Shown here piece by piece: positions 8,510 to 16,435 of a stretch of DNA of 64,000 bases. Made by a program: the position numbers and the translations under genes. A model generated the notes under the pieces. The model searched no databases and had not been told where the DNA came from. It saw only the letters and a program-made list of their open reading frames with translations. The stretch is taken from assembly GCA_039023545.1 (NCBI GenBank), contig JBCHKQ010000002.1, positions 496,001-560,000 of the forward strand, written 5' to 3'. This DNA is from Spirochaetia bacterium 38H-sp. GTDB taxonomy: Bacteria > Spirochaetota > Spirochaetia > Winmispirales > Winmispiraceae. How positions within the stretch are numbered: position 1 is the first letter of the stretch; each line of letters starts with the position of its first letter.

Positions 8510-9223
8510 ATGAGGAGTGTGGCTTTTCTTCTGTTTTTTATAGTGGGTCTCTTTACTATCTATGTTGTAACTCCGCTTTACTATATATTTAGTTTGTTTT
8601 CAAAAAGGCTTGCTAGTTATTTTCGCTGTGTTGCACCAACTGTGTGGGCAAAGTCTATTTTTATGATGGTGGGTGCTCCTGTTACGGTTGAGGGCAGAGA
8701 GAACCTTCCTGCGCATAACAGGATTTGCTTTGTTGCCAATCACGAGAGCTATGCAGATATCCCTCTTGTTTTTATTGCAACACGCAGATCCCCCGGGTTT
8801 ATAGCCCGCAAAGGGCTTGAGAAGGTGCCAGTAGTAGGGTTATGGATGTACATCCTCAAGTGTGTGCTTATAGATAGAAAAAGCCTCAGACAGGGTAAGC
8901 TTGCCATAGAAAAAGGCGCAGAACAGATAAAAAAAGGTACTCCCATGGTGATTTTCCCAGAAGGTACGCGCTCCAAGAGCTACAAGATGCGTCCGTTTAA
9001 GGGCGGTAGCTTTAAGCTTGCGTTTTTATCTGATGCTACTATTGTTCCACTTAGTATTGTAGGAAGCTTCAAGCTGTATGAGGAATACGGGGCTGTAAGG
9101 TCTCATCCCGTAAAGGTGGTTATTCACAAACCAATAGAGATAAAAAGTCTTTCACAAGAGGAGCGCATAACTCTTCCAGAGAAGGTACAGGAGATTATTG
9201 CTTCTGCTCTTCCCGATGCCTAA
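8510..9223 (+). CDS. plsC: 1-acyl-sn-glycerol-3-phosphate acyltransferase
   Basis: PlsC acylates lysophosphatidic acid to phosphatidic acid at the inner membrane. The 237-residue protein has an N-terminal membrane anchor (about 1-28). It carries the catalytic H-x4-D box (NHESYAD), the second arginine-containing block (LIDRKSLRQG) and the substrate block FPEGTRSK. It follows dapL after 4 bp, and the plus-strand terminator at 9239-9272 ends the unit. Its pairing with dapL links envelope lipid and peptidoglycan precursor supply. Confidence 0.9.
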   Translation: MRSVAFLLFFIVGLFTIYVVTPLYYIFSLFSKRLASYFRCVAPTVWAKSIFMMVGAPVTVEGRENLPAHNRICFVANHESYADIPLVFIATRRSPGFIARKGLEKVPVVGLWMYILKCVLIDRKSLRQGKLAIEKGAEQIKKGTPMVIFPEGTRSKSYKMRPFKGGSFKLAFLSDATIVPLSIVGSFKLYEEYGAVRSHPVKVVIHKPIEIKSLSQEERITLPEKVQEIIASALPDA

Positions 9224-9232
9224 GAGGCTTTG

Positions 9233-9272
9233 ATACCGAAAGGGCTTAACGCATAGCGTTAAGCCCTTTTTA
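9233..9272 (+). terminator. Terminator carrying an ATACCGAA box (repeat-family copy 5)
   Basis: A 14-bp perfect stem (9239-9252 with 9256-9269, 3-base loop) and a T tract end the dapL-plsC unit. It is preceded by ATACCGAA, the 5' box of the repeat family, but lacks the GCC-NNN-GGC tail. Confidence 0.85.
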
Positions 9273-9343
9273 TGTTTGTCATATTAGTGTTTTAAACAGG
9301 TGTGCGTATTGTTTCTTATCCGTTATTTGCGCTTATATCCTTA

Positions 9344-9423
9344 GCCGCAGGCAGGAGGGAAGCGCGCCTTGCTTTCTTTTTTGCTTTATTGGCGCGCTTA
9401 CGACGTTCGGTATAAAAATAGTT
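9344..9423 (-). repeat. ACCGAAC two-hairpin repeat, copy 6
   Basis: Minus-strand copy upstream of the GT-C gene. Box ATACCGAACGTCG, 9-bp perfect stem (9360-9368 with 9391-9399), GCC-TGC-GGC mini-hairpin. It belongs to the GTCG subgroup with copies 3, 11, 13, 16 and 23. Confidence 0.9.
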
Positions 9424-9505
9424 TTAAAAAAAAGTTTTTGTTGAAAAATACGCTTTTTAATGTGAAAATGTTTAGAGATTTTAGAGTTTTTACAAGGAGT
9501 GTATT

Positions 9506-12500
9506 GTGAGGAAGGGAGTTTTGCTTCTTGTTTTTTTGCTTCTGGGAGGGGTTTTTCTATCCGCAGAGGAGGTTATAAAAAATCCAGGTTTTGAGGAGTG
9601 GAATAAGGATATTCCTACTGCTTGGGCTCTGCATACGTGGAAGAATATAAAAGGGGTAGTTTTTGAGCGCTCGGATGTATCTCACAGCGGCAAGTTCTCT
9701 GTGTATTTGGAGAATATGGTAGAGGAGGACAGCAAGGTTTTTCAGACTGTACGGGTAAAGCCTGGGGCTTTGTACCGCTTTTCTGCCTGGGTAAAAGCAG
9801 AGGGAGTGCCAAGAGAGATGCTCGGTGCAAATTTGTCTGCTATGGAGTCCATGGAGCATTCTATGGATGTAAAGGATACAGGCGGAAGGTGGCAGCAAAT
9901 TGTGGTTTATGCACGGGCGGGTAAGAATCAGGACTCAGTAAGGCTCACTCTTAGACTCGGGGGATATGGTGCCTTGAGCCGCGGTAAGGTGTGGTTTGAC
10001 GATGTTTCTTTTGTACAGGTTAAGGCTGTACCAGAGGGTGCCCAGGTTATAAAGCTCTACAGAGAGGAGAATATTGCCTCAGTAAAGCATGGCTTTCCAC
10101 TGGGAAAGATTGTTTTTGTGTTTCTTATATATGTTTTTCTTGCCTATTTCTTATATAAGAGGCGAAATATTCTTACCTCCAGGACAGGTACAAAAAGATA
10201 TGTTGCAATCATGCTTGGAGCTGCTTTTCTTCTGAGACTGCTTGTTGCTGTTTCCTATCCAGGACATGTGACGGATATGCCAACTTTTTACGGCTGGGCA
10301 ACAGAGCTTGCGGATAAGGGTATTTTTTCTTTTTATGGGAGTAATACTTTTAAGGATTATCCGCCAGGATATCTTTATATCCTATATGTTGCAGGACTTC
10401 TTATTAGGTTGACAGGAGCTGCTTACGGAAGCTGGCTTTCTATTCTACTTCTCAAGCTTCCGTCCATGCTGATTGACCTTTTATCCGCTTTTATAATAAT
10501 ACGGCGGTTTAAGGATTCTCGCGGGCTTGCTCTCGCCACTCTATATGTCTTTAATCCAGCTGTAATATACAATTCTTCTCTGTACGGACAGGTGGATAGC
10601 ATATTGGGGCTGCTTATTATGCTTGTTGTTCTTTCCTATTGGGACAGACGATATGTAGTTTCTGCTATGTGGCTTGGGATTATGCTTGCCATAAAACCTC
10701 AGGCTATGCTCTTTGCACCTATAGGCTTGTTCTTTGCAGTAAAGGTGCTTGTACCTGTTATAAAGGCATTGTTTTTAAAACTGATAAACAAGGACAAGGG
10801 CAAAATAGATTTTACGCAAGCCATTATACTTACAAAGGCGCTTTTTGCGTGTACAGGTGCCTATGTTATACTGCATGTTCCTTTCTTTATCATGTATCCG
10901 GCAAAATTCTCCGAGCTTTATATGCGAATCATGTCTTCCTATCCTTTTGTCAGCGTAAACGCTGCTAATTTTTGGGCTCTTATGGGATACAACTGGAAGA
11001 CTGTTCTCTTTAAGTTTTTCGGTATACCGTTCTTTGTATGGCAGAAAGTAATACAGCTTGTGCTTCTTTTTTCCGCCGCTTTTGTCTACTTTGCAGAAGA
11101 AAGAGGCAGCTTATCAGACAAAATAGCATACTCAGGCTGCAAAGAAAAAACAAGGAAAACAGAGGATAAACTCGGGGAGGCTGAGACAGATACTAATAAA
11201 AAAGAGTCGAACATAGAGCTCAGCTCCGTATCAACACAAGTAGATAAAAAGCCTCTTTATGCAGATAAAAAAGTCTCAGAAAACAAATCGGCAAGGAAGA
11301 ATACACATAATAACAAAGAAAGAAATAATACAGACAATGCAAACGACGTATATAAAAGTTCGCCTGTCATAACAGCTCTGTTTCTTGCAGTATTGGGCTT
11401 TACTTTTCTTATGAGGATGCATGAGCGTTATCTCTATCCTGCTATTATCCTTTCTATTTGTGCCTTTCTGACAACCAGTCGCAAAGGCTTCCTTGTATTG
11501 TTTTTTTCCCTCAGTTTTTCCAACTTTATCAATCTGGCACAGGTCATATACCTTGCAAAAACACAAAGCTTTGTCATAGAGCCGGATGCCGCCCTGTTTT
11601 TATCTTCTATCATCTGTGTTATAAGTGCGTTGGGACTAATCCTCATGCTTTTCCCACGTATAACAGGAGCAATAAGTACTTTTATATCCGGTATATACAA
11701 AAAATTGTCTACAGCTCACAACAAGAACAACGATGCCTCTGTAGCAGAAGATTTTCTTAGTAGACTAAAAAAAGAAAAAACAGATAAAAAGACTATTCTA
11801 ATGCTCACAATAATTACTGCAGTATATTCTGTAGTAGCACTCATAAACCTGGGCTCTGCCTCTACTCCAACTACAATCTATAAACCACAGGTTAGAGACA
11901 CTTATTTTGTTATAGAAAAAAAAGAAACCAAGGATACGGAAGGCATAGCATGGTACAGAGGATACGGCTCGGGAAGCTACATAGTCTACACATCACAGGA
12001 CAGAAAAAACTGGAAACAAGTTAATAAAATAGAAAACACCAATATATGGGCTGAATTTGGCTGGCAGCTTCTAGATTTGACACAGGGGAAAAGCGACAAA
12101 TACCTTCTTATCAGAACAGAAAAGCCCGGACAAGCCATACATGAGATTATTCTTTATAACAGCGATTTTAAAGCAATCGCAGTCAGCATGCCGGAGAGCT
12201 TTAGAAGCCCTGCTGATGAGGGAATACCTGAGAATCTCATAGATGAGCAGACAAGCTGGAACGGTAATATTGGCTTTTACACTAACATGTACTTTGACGA
12301 GATATACCATGCTAGAACTGCCTATGAGTACGCAAAAGGAATACGTCCACTTGAGACAACACACCCTCCTCTAGGCAAACTAATAATGTCACTGGGAATT
12401 CTTATATTTAAGATGACACCCTTTGGCTGGCGCATACCTGGCACACTCATAGGGATACTCATGCTCCCTCTCATCTTTCTTCTTGCAAAAGAGCTGTTTA

Positions 12501-13492
12501 AAAGAAATGACCTAGCCCTTATTACAACAGCCCTTATTGCAACAGAAAGCCTACACTTTGTGCAAACACGTATAGCTACAATAGACAGCTATGCGGTATT
12601 TTTTATCATCCTAATGTACATACCAATGGTAAAATACTATCTTGCAGACAACAAAGAAGCAGGACAGTTTAAAAAGTACGCAATACCACTTATGATGTCC
12701 GGCATCTTCTTTGGACTTGGAGCAGCTTCCAAGTGGACATGCATATACGCAGGAGGAGCACTGGCCTTTCTGTATTTTACAAAGCTGGGCATGGCAATCT
12801 ACAAAAAAGACATAACAATACAACAAGCTATTATCAATATGCTGTGGGCATTTGTATGCTTTATTGCATTACCGGCAATAATCTACAGTATAAGCTACAT
12901 ACCCTTTGCCATATCAGAAGGGGTAAAAAACGCTCCAGACCTTATAAAACTAATAATAAGAGAACAAAAAGGCATGTACGTATATCACAGCCAGGTAAAA
13001 GACCCACACCCCTTTGCCTCGCCATGGTGGCAATGGCCTCTTATGATAAAACCAATGTGGTACTATTCTGGACAAAAATATCTTCCACAAGGCTACATAT
13101 CCAGCATATTAGCAGTTGGAAACCCGTTCACCTTCTGGATAGGAAGTCTTAGCATGCTGGCACTCATCTTTTTTGCAAAAAAAGATAAAACAGCAAGCCT
13201 GATACTAATACTATTTGCCTTCCAGTATCTTCCATGGGCAATAAGCCCTCGTACGGTAACATTTATATACCACTTTTTTACATCAACACCATTTATAATA
13301 CTGGCACTGGCATACATCCTAGGCTTTCTTGCAAACAAATTTCCGCACAGGAAAAAACTCATATTCATAACCGCAATAACAATAAGCACAATACTATTTG
13401 CCGCATTTTATCCCATACTAAGCGGAGCAGTTATAAGCAAAAACTATGCAAGCCTGCTTAGATGGTTTAACACATGGTATTTTTACCAGTAA
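9506..13492 (+). CDS. Giant double GT-C glycosyltransferase with exported carbohydrate-binding-like domain
   Basis: The 1328-residue membrane protein has these parts in order. A signal peptide (1-20). A jelly-roll, CBM4/9-like domain (about 22-175, NPGFEEWN...WFDDVSF). A first GT-C membrane domain (about 230-530, TDMPTFYGW...DYPPGYLYI, resembling GPI-type mannosyltransferases). A charged, low-complexity cytoplasmic insert (about 530-620) and more helices. An extracellular beta-domain (about 785-895). A PMT/GT39 domain (about 920-1328) with the FDEIYHART acidic motif and HPPLGK. GT39 enzymes move mannose from a polyprenyl-phosphate carrier to proteins. Two GT-C cores in one chain is unusual. 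It starts at GTG with AAGGAG, and a polyprenyl-phosphate glycosyltransferase gene follows. Confidence 0.75.
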   Translation: MRKGVLLLVFLLLGGVFLSAEEVIKNPGFEEWNKDIPTAWALHTWKNIKGVVFERSDVSHSGKFSVYLENMVEEDSKVFQTVRVKPGALYRFSAWVKAEGVPREMLGANLSAMESMEHSMDVKDTGGRWQQIVVYARAGKNQDSVRLTLRLGGYGALSRGKVWFDDVSFVQVKAVPEGAQVIKLYREENIASVKHGFPLGKIVFVFLIYVFLAYFLYKRRNILTSRTGTKRYVAIMLGAAFLLRLLVAVSYPGHVTDMPTFYGWATELADKGIFSFYGSNTFKDYPPGYLYILYVAGLLIRLTGAAYGSWLSILLLKLPSMLIDLLSAFIIIRRFKDSRGLALATLYVFNPAVIYNSSLYGQVDSILGLLIMLVVLSYWDRRYVVSAMWLGIMLAIKPQAMLFAPIGLFFAVKVLVPVIKALFLKLINKDKGKIDFTQAIILTKALFACTGAYVILHVPFFIMYPAKFSELYMRIMSSYPFVSVNAANFWALMGYNWKTVLFKFFGIPFFVWQKVIQLVLLFSAAFVYFAEERGSLSDKIAYSGCKEKTRKTEDKLGEAETDTNKKESNIELSSVSTQVDKKPLYADKKVSENKSARKNTHNNKERNNTDNANDVYKSSPVITALFLAVLGFTFLMRMHERYLYPAIILSICAFLTTSRKGFLVLFFSLSFSNFINLAQVIYLAKTQSFVIEPDAALFLSSIICVISALGLILMLFPRITGAISTFISGIYKKLSTAHNKNNDASVAEDFLSRLKKEKTDKKTILMLTIITAVYSVVALINLGSASTPTTIYKPQVRDTYFVIEKKETKDTEGIAWYRGYGSGSYIVYTSQDRKNWKQVNKIENTNIWAEFGWQLLDLTQGKSDKYLLIRTEKPGQAIHEIILYNSDFKAIAVSMPESFRSPADEGIPENLIDEQTSWNGNIGFYTNMYFDEIYHARTAYEYAKGIRPLETTHPPLGKLIMSLGILIFKMTPFGWRIPGTLIGILMLPLIFLLAKELFKRNDLALITTALIATESLHFVQTRIATIDSYAVFFIILMYIPMVKYYLADNKEAGQFKKYAIPLMMSGIFFGLGAASKWTCIYAGGALAFLYFTKLGMAIYKKDITIQQAIINMLWAFVCFIALPAIIYSISYIPFAISEGVKNAPDLIKLIIREQKGMYVYHSQVKDPHPFASPWWQWPLMIKPMWYYSGQKYLPQGYISSILAVGNPFTFWIGSLSMLALIFFAKKDKTASLILILFAFQYLPWAISPRTVTFIYHFFTSTPFIILALAYILGFLANKFPHRKKLIFITAITISTILFAAFYPILSGAVISKNYASLLRWFNTWYFYQ

Positions 13493-13512
13493 ACATAAAC
13501 GGAGGAAATAAC

Positions 13513-14448
13513 ATGGTATCCATCATAATACCCGTATTTAACGAAGAAGAAGTTCTCAACGAACTCTATAAAAGAATCACAACAGTAATGGACAGTACAA
13601 AAGAAGACTATGAGCTTGTATTCATAGATGACGGAAGCAGTGACAACACATACTCCATGTTAAAAGAATTGCATAAAAAAGACAGAAGATGCAAAATTAT
13701 TCACTTTTCACGCAACTTTGGACACCAGATAGCAATAACAGCAGGCATGGACTACTGCAAAGGAGACGCTATAGTCATAATAGACGCAGACCTGCAAGAT
13801 CCACCAGAACTAATACCAGAAATGCTGGAAAAATGGAAACAAGGAGCACAGATAGTACATGCAAAAAGAAAAAAAAGAAAAGGAGAAAGCATCTTTAAAA
13901 AAGCAACAGCCGCCATATTTTACAGAACGCTCAAAGCACTCACAAACGTAGAAATACCAGTTGACGTAGGGGACTTTAGACTCATGGATAAAAAAGTAGT
14001 CCAGTCATTAAGAAGCATGAGAGAAAGAAACCGCTTTGTGCGAGGACTGGTAAGCTGGACAGGCTACAAACAAGCAGAAGTAACATACATACGCGACCCG
14101 CGCTTTGCAGGCACAACCAAATATCCGCTCAAAAAAATGATACGCTTTGCACTCAACGGCATAACATCCTTCTCCGACAAACCCCTCAAGATAGCAAGCC
14201 TTCTTGGCTTTCTGCTCTCAACAGCAGGCTTTATCTACATGCTCTACGTACTTTACCAGAAATTATTTACAACACAAGTCGTACAAGGATGGACAACAAT
14301 AGTTGTTTTGATACTTGTATTCAACGGATTCACCCTCCTCTCACTTGGAATATTAGGAGAATACGTAGGCAGAATATACGAAGAAATAAAACAGCGCCCT
14401 CTATACATAATAGAAGAAAGCCTTGGCTTAGAGGACTCAAAAGAATGA
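13513..14448 (+). CDS. Polyprenyl-phosphate glycosyltransferase, GT2 (DPM1/GtrB-like)
   Basis: The 311-residue enzyme charges polyprenyl phosphate with a sugar from a nucleotide donor on the cytoplasmic face, making the donor that GT-C enzymes use. The N-terminal GT-A fold has IIIPVFNEEEVL, the DDGSSDNT donor site and the metal-binding DADLQDPPE. Two C-terminal membrane helices (about 230-290) are typical of GtrB. GGAGGAAATAAC precedes the ATG at 13513. It follows the giant GT-C gene by 20 bp and overlaps the gtrA gene by 4 bases, so donor synthesis, presumed flipping and transfer are encoded together. Confidence 0.9.
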   Translation: MVSIIIPVFNEEEVLNELYKRITTVMDSTKEDYELVFIDDGSSDNTYSMLKELHKKDRRCKIIHFSRNFGHQIAITAGMDYCKGDAIVIIDADLQDPPELIPEMLEKWKQGAQIVHAKRKKRKGESIFKKATAAIFYRTLKALTNVEIPVDVGDFRLMDKKVVQSLRSMRERNRFVRGLVSWTGYKQAEVTYIRDPRFAGTTKYPLKKMIRFALNGITSFSDKPLKIASLLGFLLSTAGFIYMLYVLYQKLFTTQVVQGWTTIVVLILVFNGFTLLSLGILGEYVGRIYEEIKQRPLYIIEESLGLEDSKE

Positions 14449-14867
14449 AAAAACCCCACATCCTGCAGTTTTTAAAATACAACGCAGTAGGCATCCTTAA
14501 CACAACAATAGACATAACAACCTTTGCCATACTAACAGCAATGGGCCTTGCAGCAGAAATATCGCAGATAATATCCTACACACTTGGCATGGCAAACAGC
14601 TACCTGCTCAACCGATACTGGACATTTGCAAAAAAAGAAACCCCCACACACAAAGAGGCCTTGAGATTCATAATCGTTAATCTCACAGGACTTGCCATAT
14701 CTATAGCAACAATAAGCCTCACAAAAATAACACTAGGCAGCACAGAAACCGGGAACACAATGATAGCAAAATGGCCCGTATACACAATAGCAGGAAAAGC
14801 ACTTGCAATGGCTCTAAGCATAGGCATAACATTTCCACTCAACAAAAACTGGGTATTTAAAAAATAA
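14445..14867 (+). CDS. GtrA-family membrane protein (putative lipid-linked sugar flippase)
   Basis: The 140-residue protein has four predicted membrane helices and the GtrA pattern (FLKYNAVGILNTTIDITTF at the start, NSYLLNRYWTF in the middle, FPLNKNWVFKK at the end). GtrA proteins are thought to flip polyprenyl-phosphate sugars across the membrane. The ATGA overlap with the preceding GT2 gene fixes the start at 14445 and implies translational coupling. It is the last gene of the three-gene glycosylation operon, and a repeat element begins three bases after its stop. Confidence 0.88.
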   Translation: MKKPHILQFLKYNAVGILNTTIDITTFAILTAMGLAAEISQIISYTLGMANSYLLNRYWTFAKKETPTHKEALRFIIVNLTGLAISIATISLTKITLGSTETGNTMIAKWPVYTIAGKALAMALSIGITFPLNKNWVFKK

Positions 14868-14870
14868 AAA

Positions 14871-14938
14871 ACCGAACGGTCTTACCACTGCCACGCAAGC
14901 AAAATAAACCGCAGGCGGCGGTAAGACCTGCCTGCGGC
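14871..14938 (+). repeat. ACCGAAC two-hairpin repeat, copy 7
   Basis: Between the convergent gtrA and mannanase genes. ACCGAAC box, 9-bp perfect stem (14878-14886 with 14920-14928) that can extend imperfectly, then a GCC-TGC-GGC mini-hairpin. Confidence 0.9.
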
Positions 14939-14957
14939 AAACATAAAGTAAACAAAA

Positions 14958-16247
14958 CTAGTAAGAATTAATATGGACATGCCCCCAATCAACAGAAGAC
15001 TTATAATGAATATACCATAAGCCATCGGAAGCAGCAGGAATCTGCCACTGATACATAAACTTATTCTTACAATCTACACCATTTATATCCAACAAATCGA
15101 GATTCCAAGAATTAAGCTGTGCATTCCAGTTCTGAGAGACAGCAAAACCATCAGTCTTCCAAAAAAACTCCCCCTTACCATTAAAAACAAAAGGCAAAGA
15201 AATCATCACATAAGAACCGGAAGTAGGAGTAATACTTGGTGTCGGTGTTGGTGTCGGTGTTGGTGTCGGTGTTGGTGTCGGTGTTGGTGTCGAAGAAGAA
15301 AGAACATTATTCTTAAACCATAACCCCCAGGAAGTAGGATTTGCAGCATCAAAACTATTAACCATATCAAGATACTCTACCCCGCCTCCATTGCCGCTCC
15401 AACTCCAGCCCATAAGACCAACACCATAACGGACAGCATAAGAGACAATTGCATCCTCATCGGGATTACCATCGCTATGCATATTGCCAAACTCCCCTAC
15501 AACAAGAGGCAGCCCCATGTCCTTAAATACCTTCATATAAGACTCAACCTCGGCAGGAGTATCAAAAACTCCGTACATATGTATTGAAAAAATAAGATTA
15601 TTAAGAGAATCCGCCGCAGCAACAGAAAGCGCATTATCTCTCATGGTAAAAGACCAATCCTGTCCCCAGTTGGGAGCATCTATCATTATGGTGTGGGTAA
15701 AACCAGCAGCCCTAAGAGAAGAAATAGCATTCTTTGTATCCGTTATCCAGTTTTGATAATTTCTGTTACCATAAGGCTCATTACCAATATTAATTATGAC
15801 AAAATCCTCATTACCAATAAGAACAGATTTTATCTCCTTCCAATAAGAAACAGCATCAGCAAGCGAACAGGCAGCACTATCCTCTCCATACCCTGTAGTA
15901 TCATGCACCTCAAGCACAAGATAAGAATAACCAATAGTTCTTGCAAGATTGATTATGTTTTTCACATCACTTGCAGAGTTTTTTGTCCATCTATACCCAT
16001 TGGACAAAACAACACGTACAGTATTTGCTCCCCAGTTCTTTATGCCCATAAGTGAACTCTCAAGCTTATCCGTATACCAAGTATGGGCATGATTTATTCC
16101 CCTTATCTCAGATGCGGCAATACCTGCACTTATCGCCCTGGAAGGCAATTCGGCAAGATAATAAGCCGTATCCGTATCTAGCGAACAGGAAACCGCTCCC
16201 ATAATAAGAGCAAAAAGAATAAAAAAAGATAAAAACCATCGTTTCAT
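14958..16247 (-). CDS. GH5 (subfamily 8-like) endo-beta-mannanase lipoprotein with CBM64-like module
   Basis: The 429-residue secreted lipoprotein has a signal peptide ending at a lipobox with Cys21. A GH5 barrel (about 45-325) follows, with acid/base Glu157 in NIGNEPYG and nucleophile Glu252 in VVGEFGN; the GWSWSGN segment suits the GH5_8 mannanase subfamily. Then come a (TP)n linker encoded by 12-bp repeats and a C-terminal module (about 345-429, GEFFWKTDGF...WYIHYKSSVDWGH). I read that module as CBM64, a crystalline-polysaccharide binder. The upstream mannanase gene shares this module, promoter layout and operator. GGGGAGGTT precedes the ATG. Subfamily and substrate are inferred. Confidence 0.88.
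   Translation of the reverse strand: MKRWFLSFFILFALIMGAVSCSLDTDTAYYLAELPSRAISAGIAASEIRGINHAHTWYTDKLESSLMGIKNWGANTVRVVLSNGYRWTKNSASDVKNIINLARTIGYSYLVLEVHDTTGYGEDSAACSLADAVSYWKEIKSVLIGNEDFVIINIGNEPYGNRNYQNWITDTKNAISSLRAAGFTHTIMIDAPNWGQDWSFTMRDNALSVAAADSLNNLIFSIHMYGVFDTPAEVESYMKVFKDMGLPLVVGEFGNMHSDGNPDEDAIVSYAVRYGVGLMGWSWSGNGGGVEYLDMVNSFDAANPTSWGLWFKNNVLSSSTPTPTPTPTPTPTPTPTPSITPTSGSYVMISLPFVFNGKGEFFWKTDGFAVSQNWNAQLNSWNLDLLDINGVDCKNKFMYQWQIPAASDGLWYIHYKSSVDWGHVHINSY
15238..15291 (-). repeat. 12-bp tandem repeat encoding the Thr-Pro linker
   Basis: Four and a half copies of a 12-bp unit encode alternating Pro-Thr between the GH5 barrel and the binding module. Such linkers are flexible and their copy number can vary between strains. 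Confidence 0.9.
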
Positions 16248-16282
16248 TAAGCAACCTCCCCAGAATATATTCCGATTTCTAG

Positions 16283-16292
16283 AAACCGGTGT
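16283..16292. promoter_or_regulatory. Operator-like AAACCGGTGT at the GH5_8 start site
   Basis: This near-copy of the AAACCGGTTT palindrome found upstream of the other mannanase covers the expected RNA start of this gene. A further variant, AAATCGGTTT, lies at 16398-16407. A LacI-family repressor is the likely binder, by motif style only. Confidence 0.6.
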
Positions 16293-16295
16293 AAT

Positions 16296-16324
16296 ATTCT
16301 ACACTGAGATATTAGACTTGTCAA
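16296..16324 (-). promoter_or_regulatory. Promoter of the GH5_8 mannanase
   Basis: On the minus strand: TTGACA, exactly 17 bp, TAGAAT. The predicted RNA start near 16289 falls in the operator-like palindrome. Confidence 0.8.
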
Positions 16325-16435
16325 ATTTTTTGAGTTATTTTATAAAATAGAGTTATTGGATAAAGTTTTCATATACTATGGGATAATATATACTTATAAA
16401 TCGGTTTAAATGGCCGCACTAAGGCGGCCAAAAAA

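Noticed and set aside
9233-9272. Treating the ATACCGAA before the plsC terminator as pure coincidence
   Set aside because: The same box precedes two other terminators and the 20 other elements, so coincidence is unlikely. It is kept as a variant of the family.
16411-16430. GC hairpin after the GH5_7 gene as a terminator
   Set aside because: The stem TGGCCGC/GCGGCCA is real, but on the transcribed minus strand the T run precedes the stem and only ATTTAAA follows, so intrinsic termination is not convincing.
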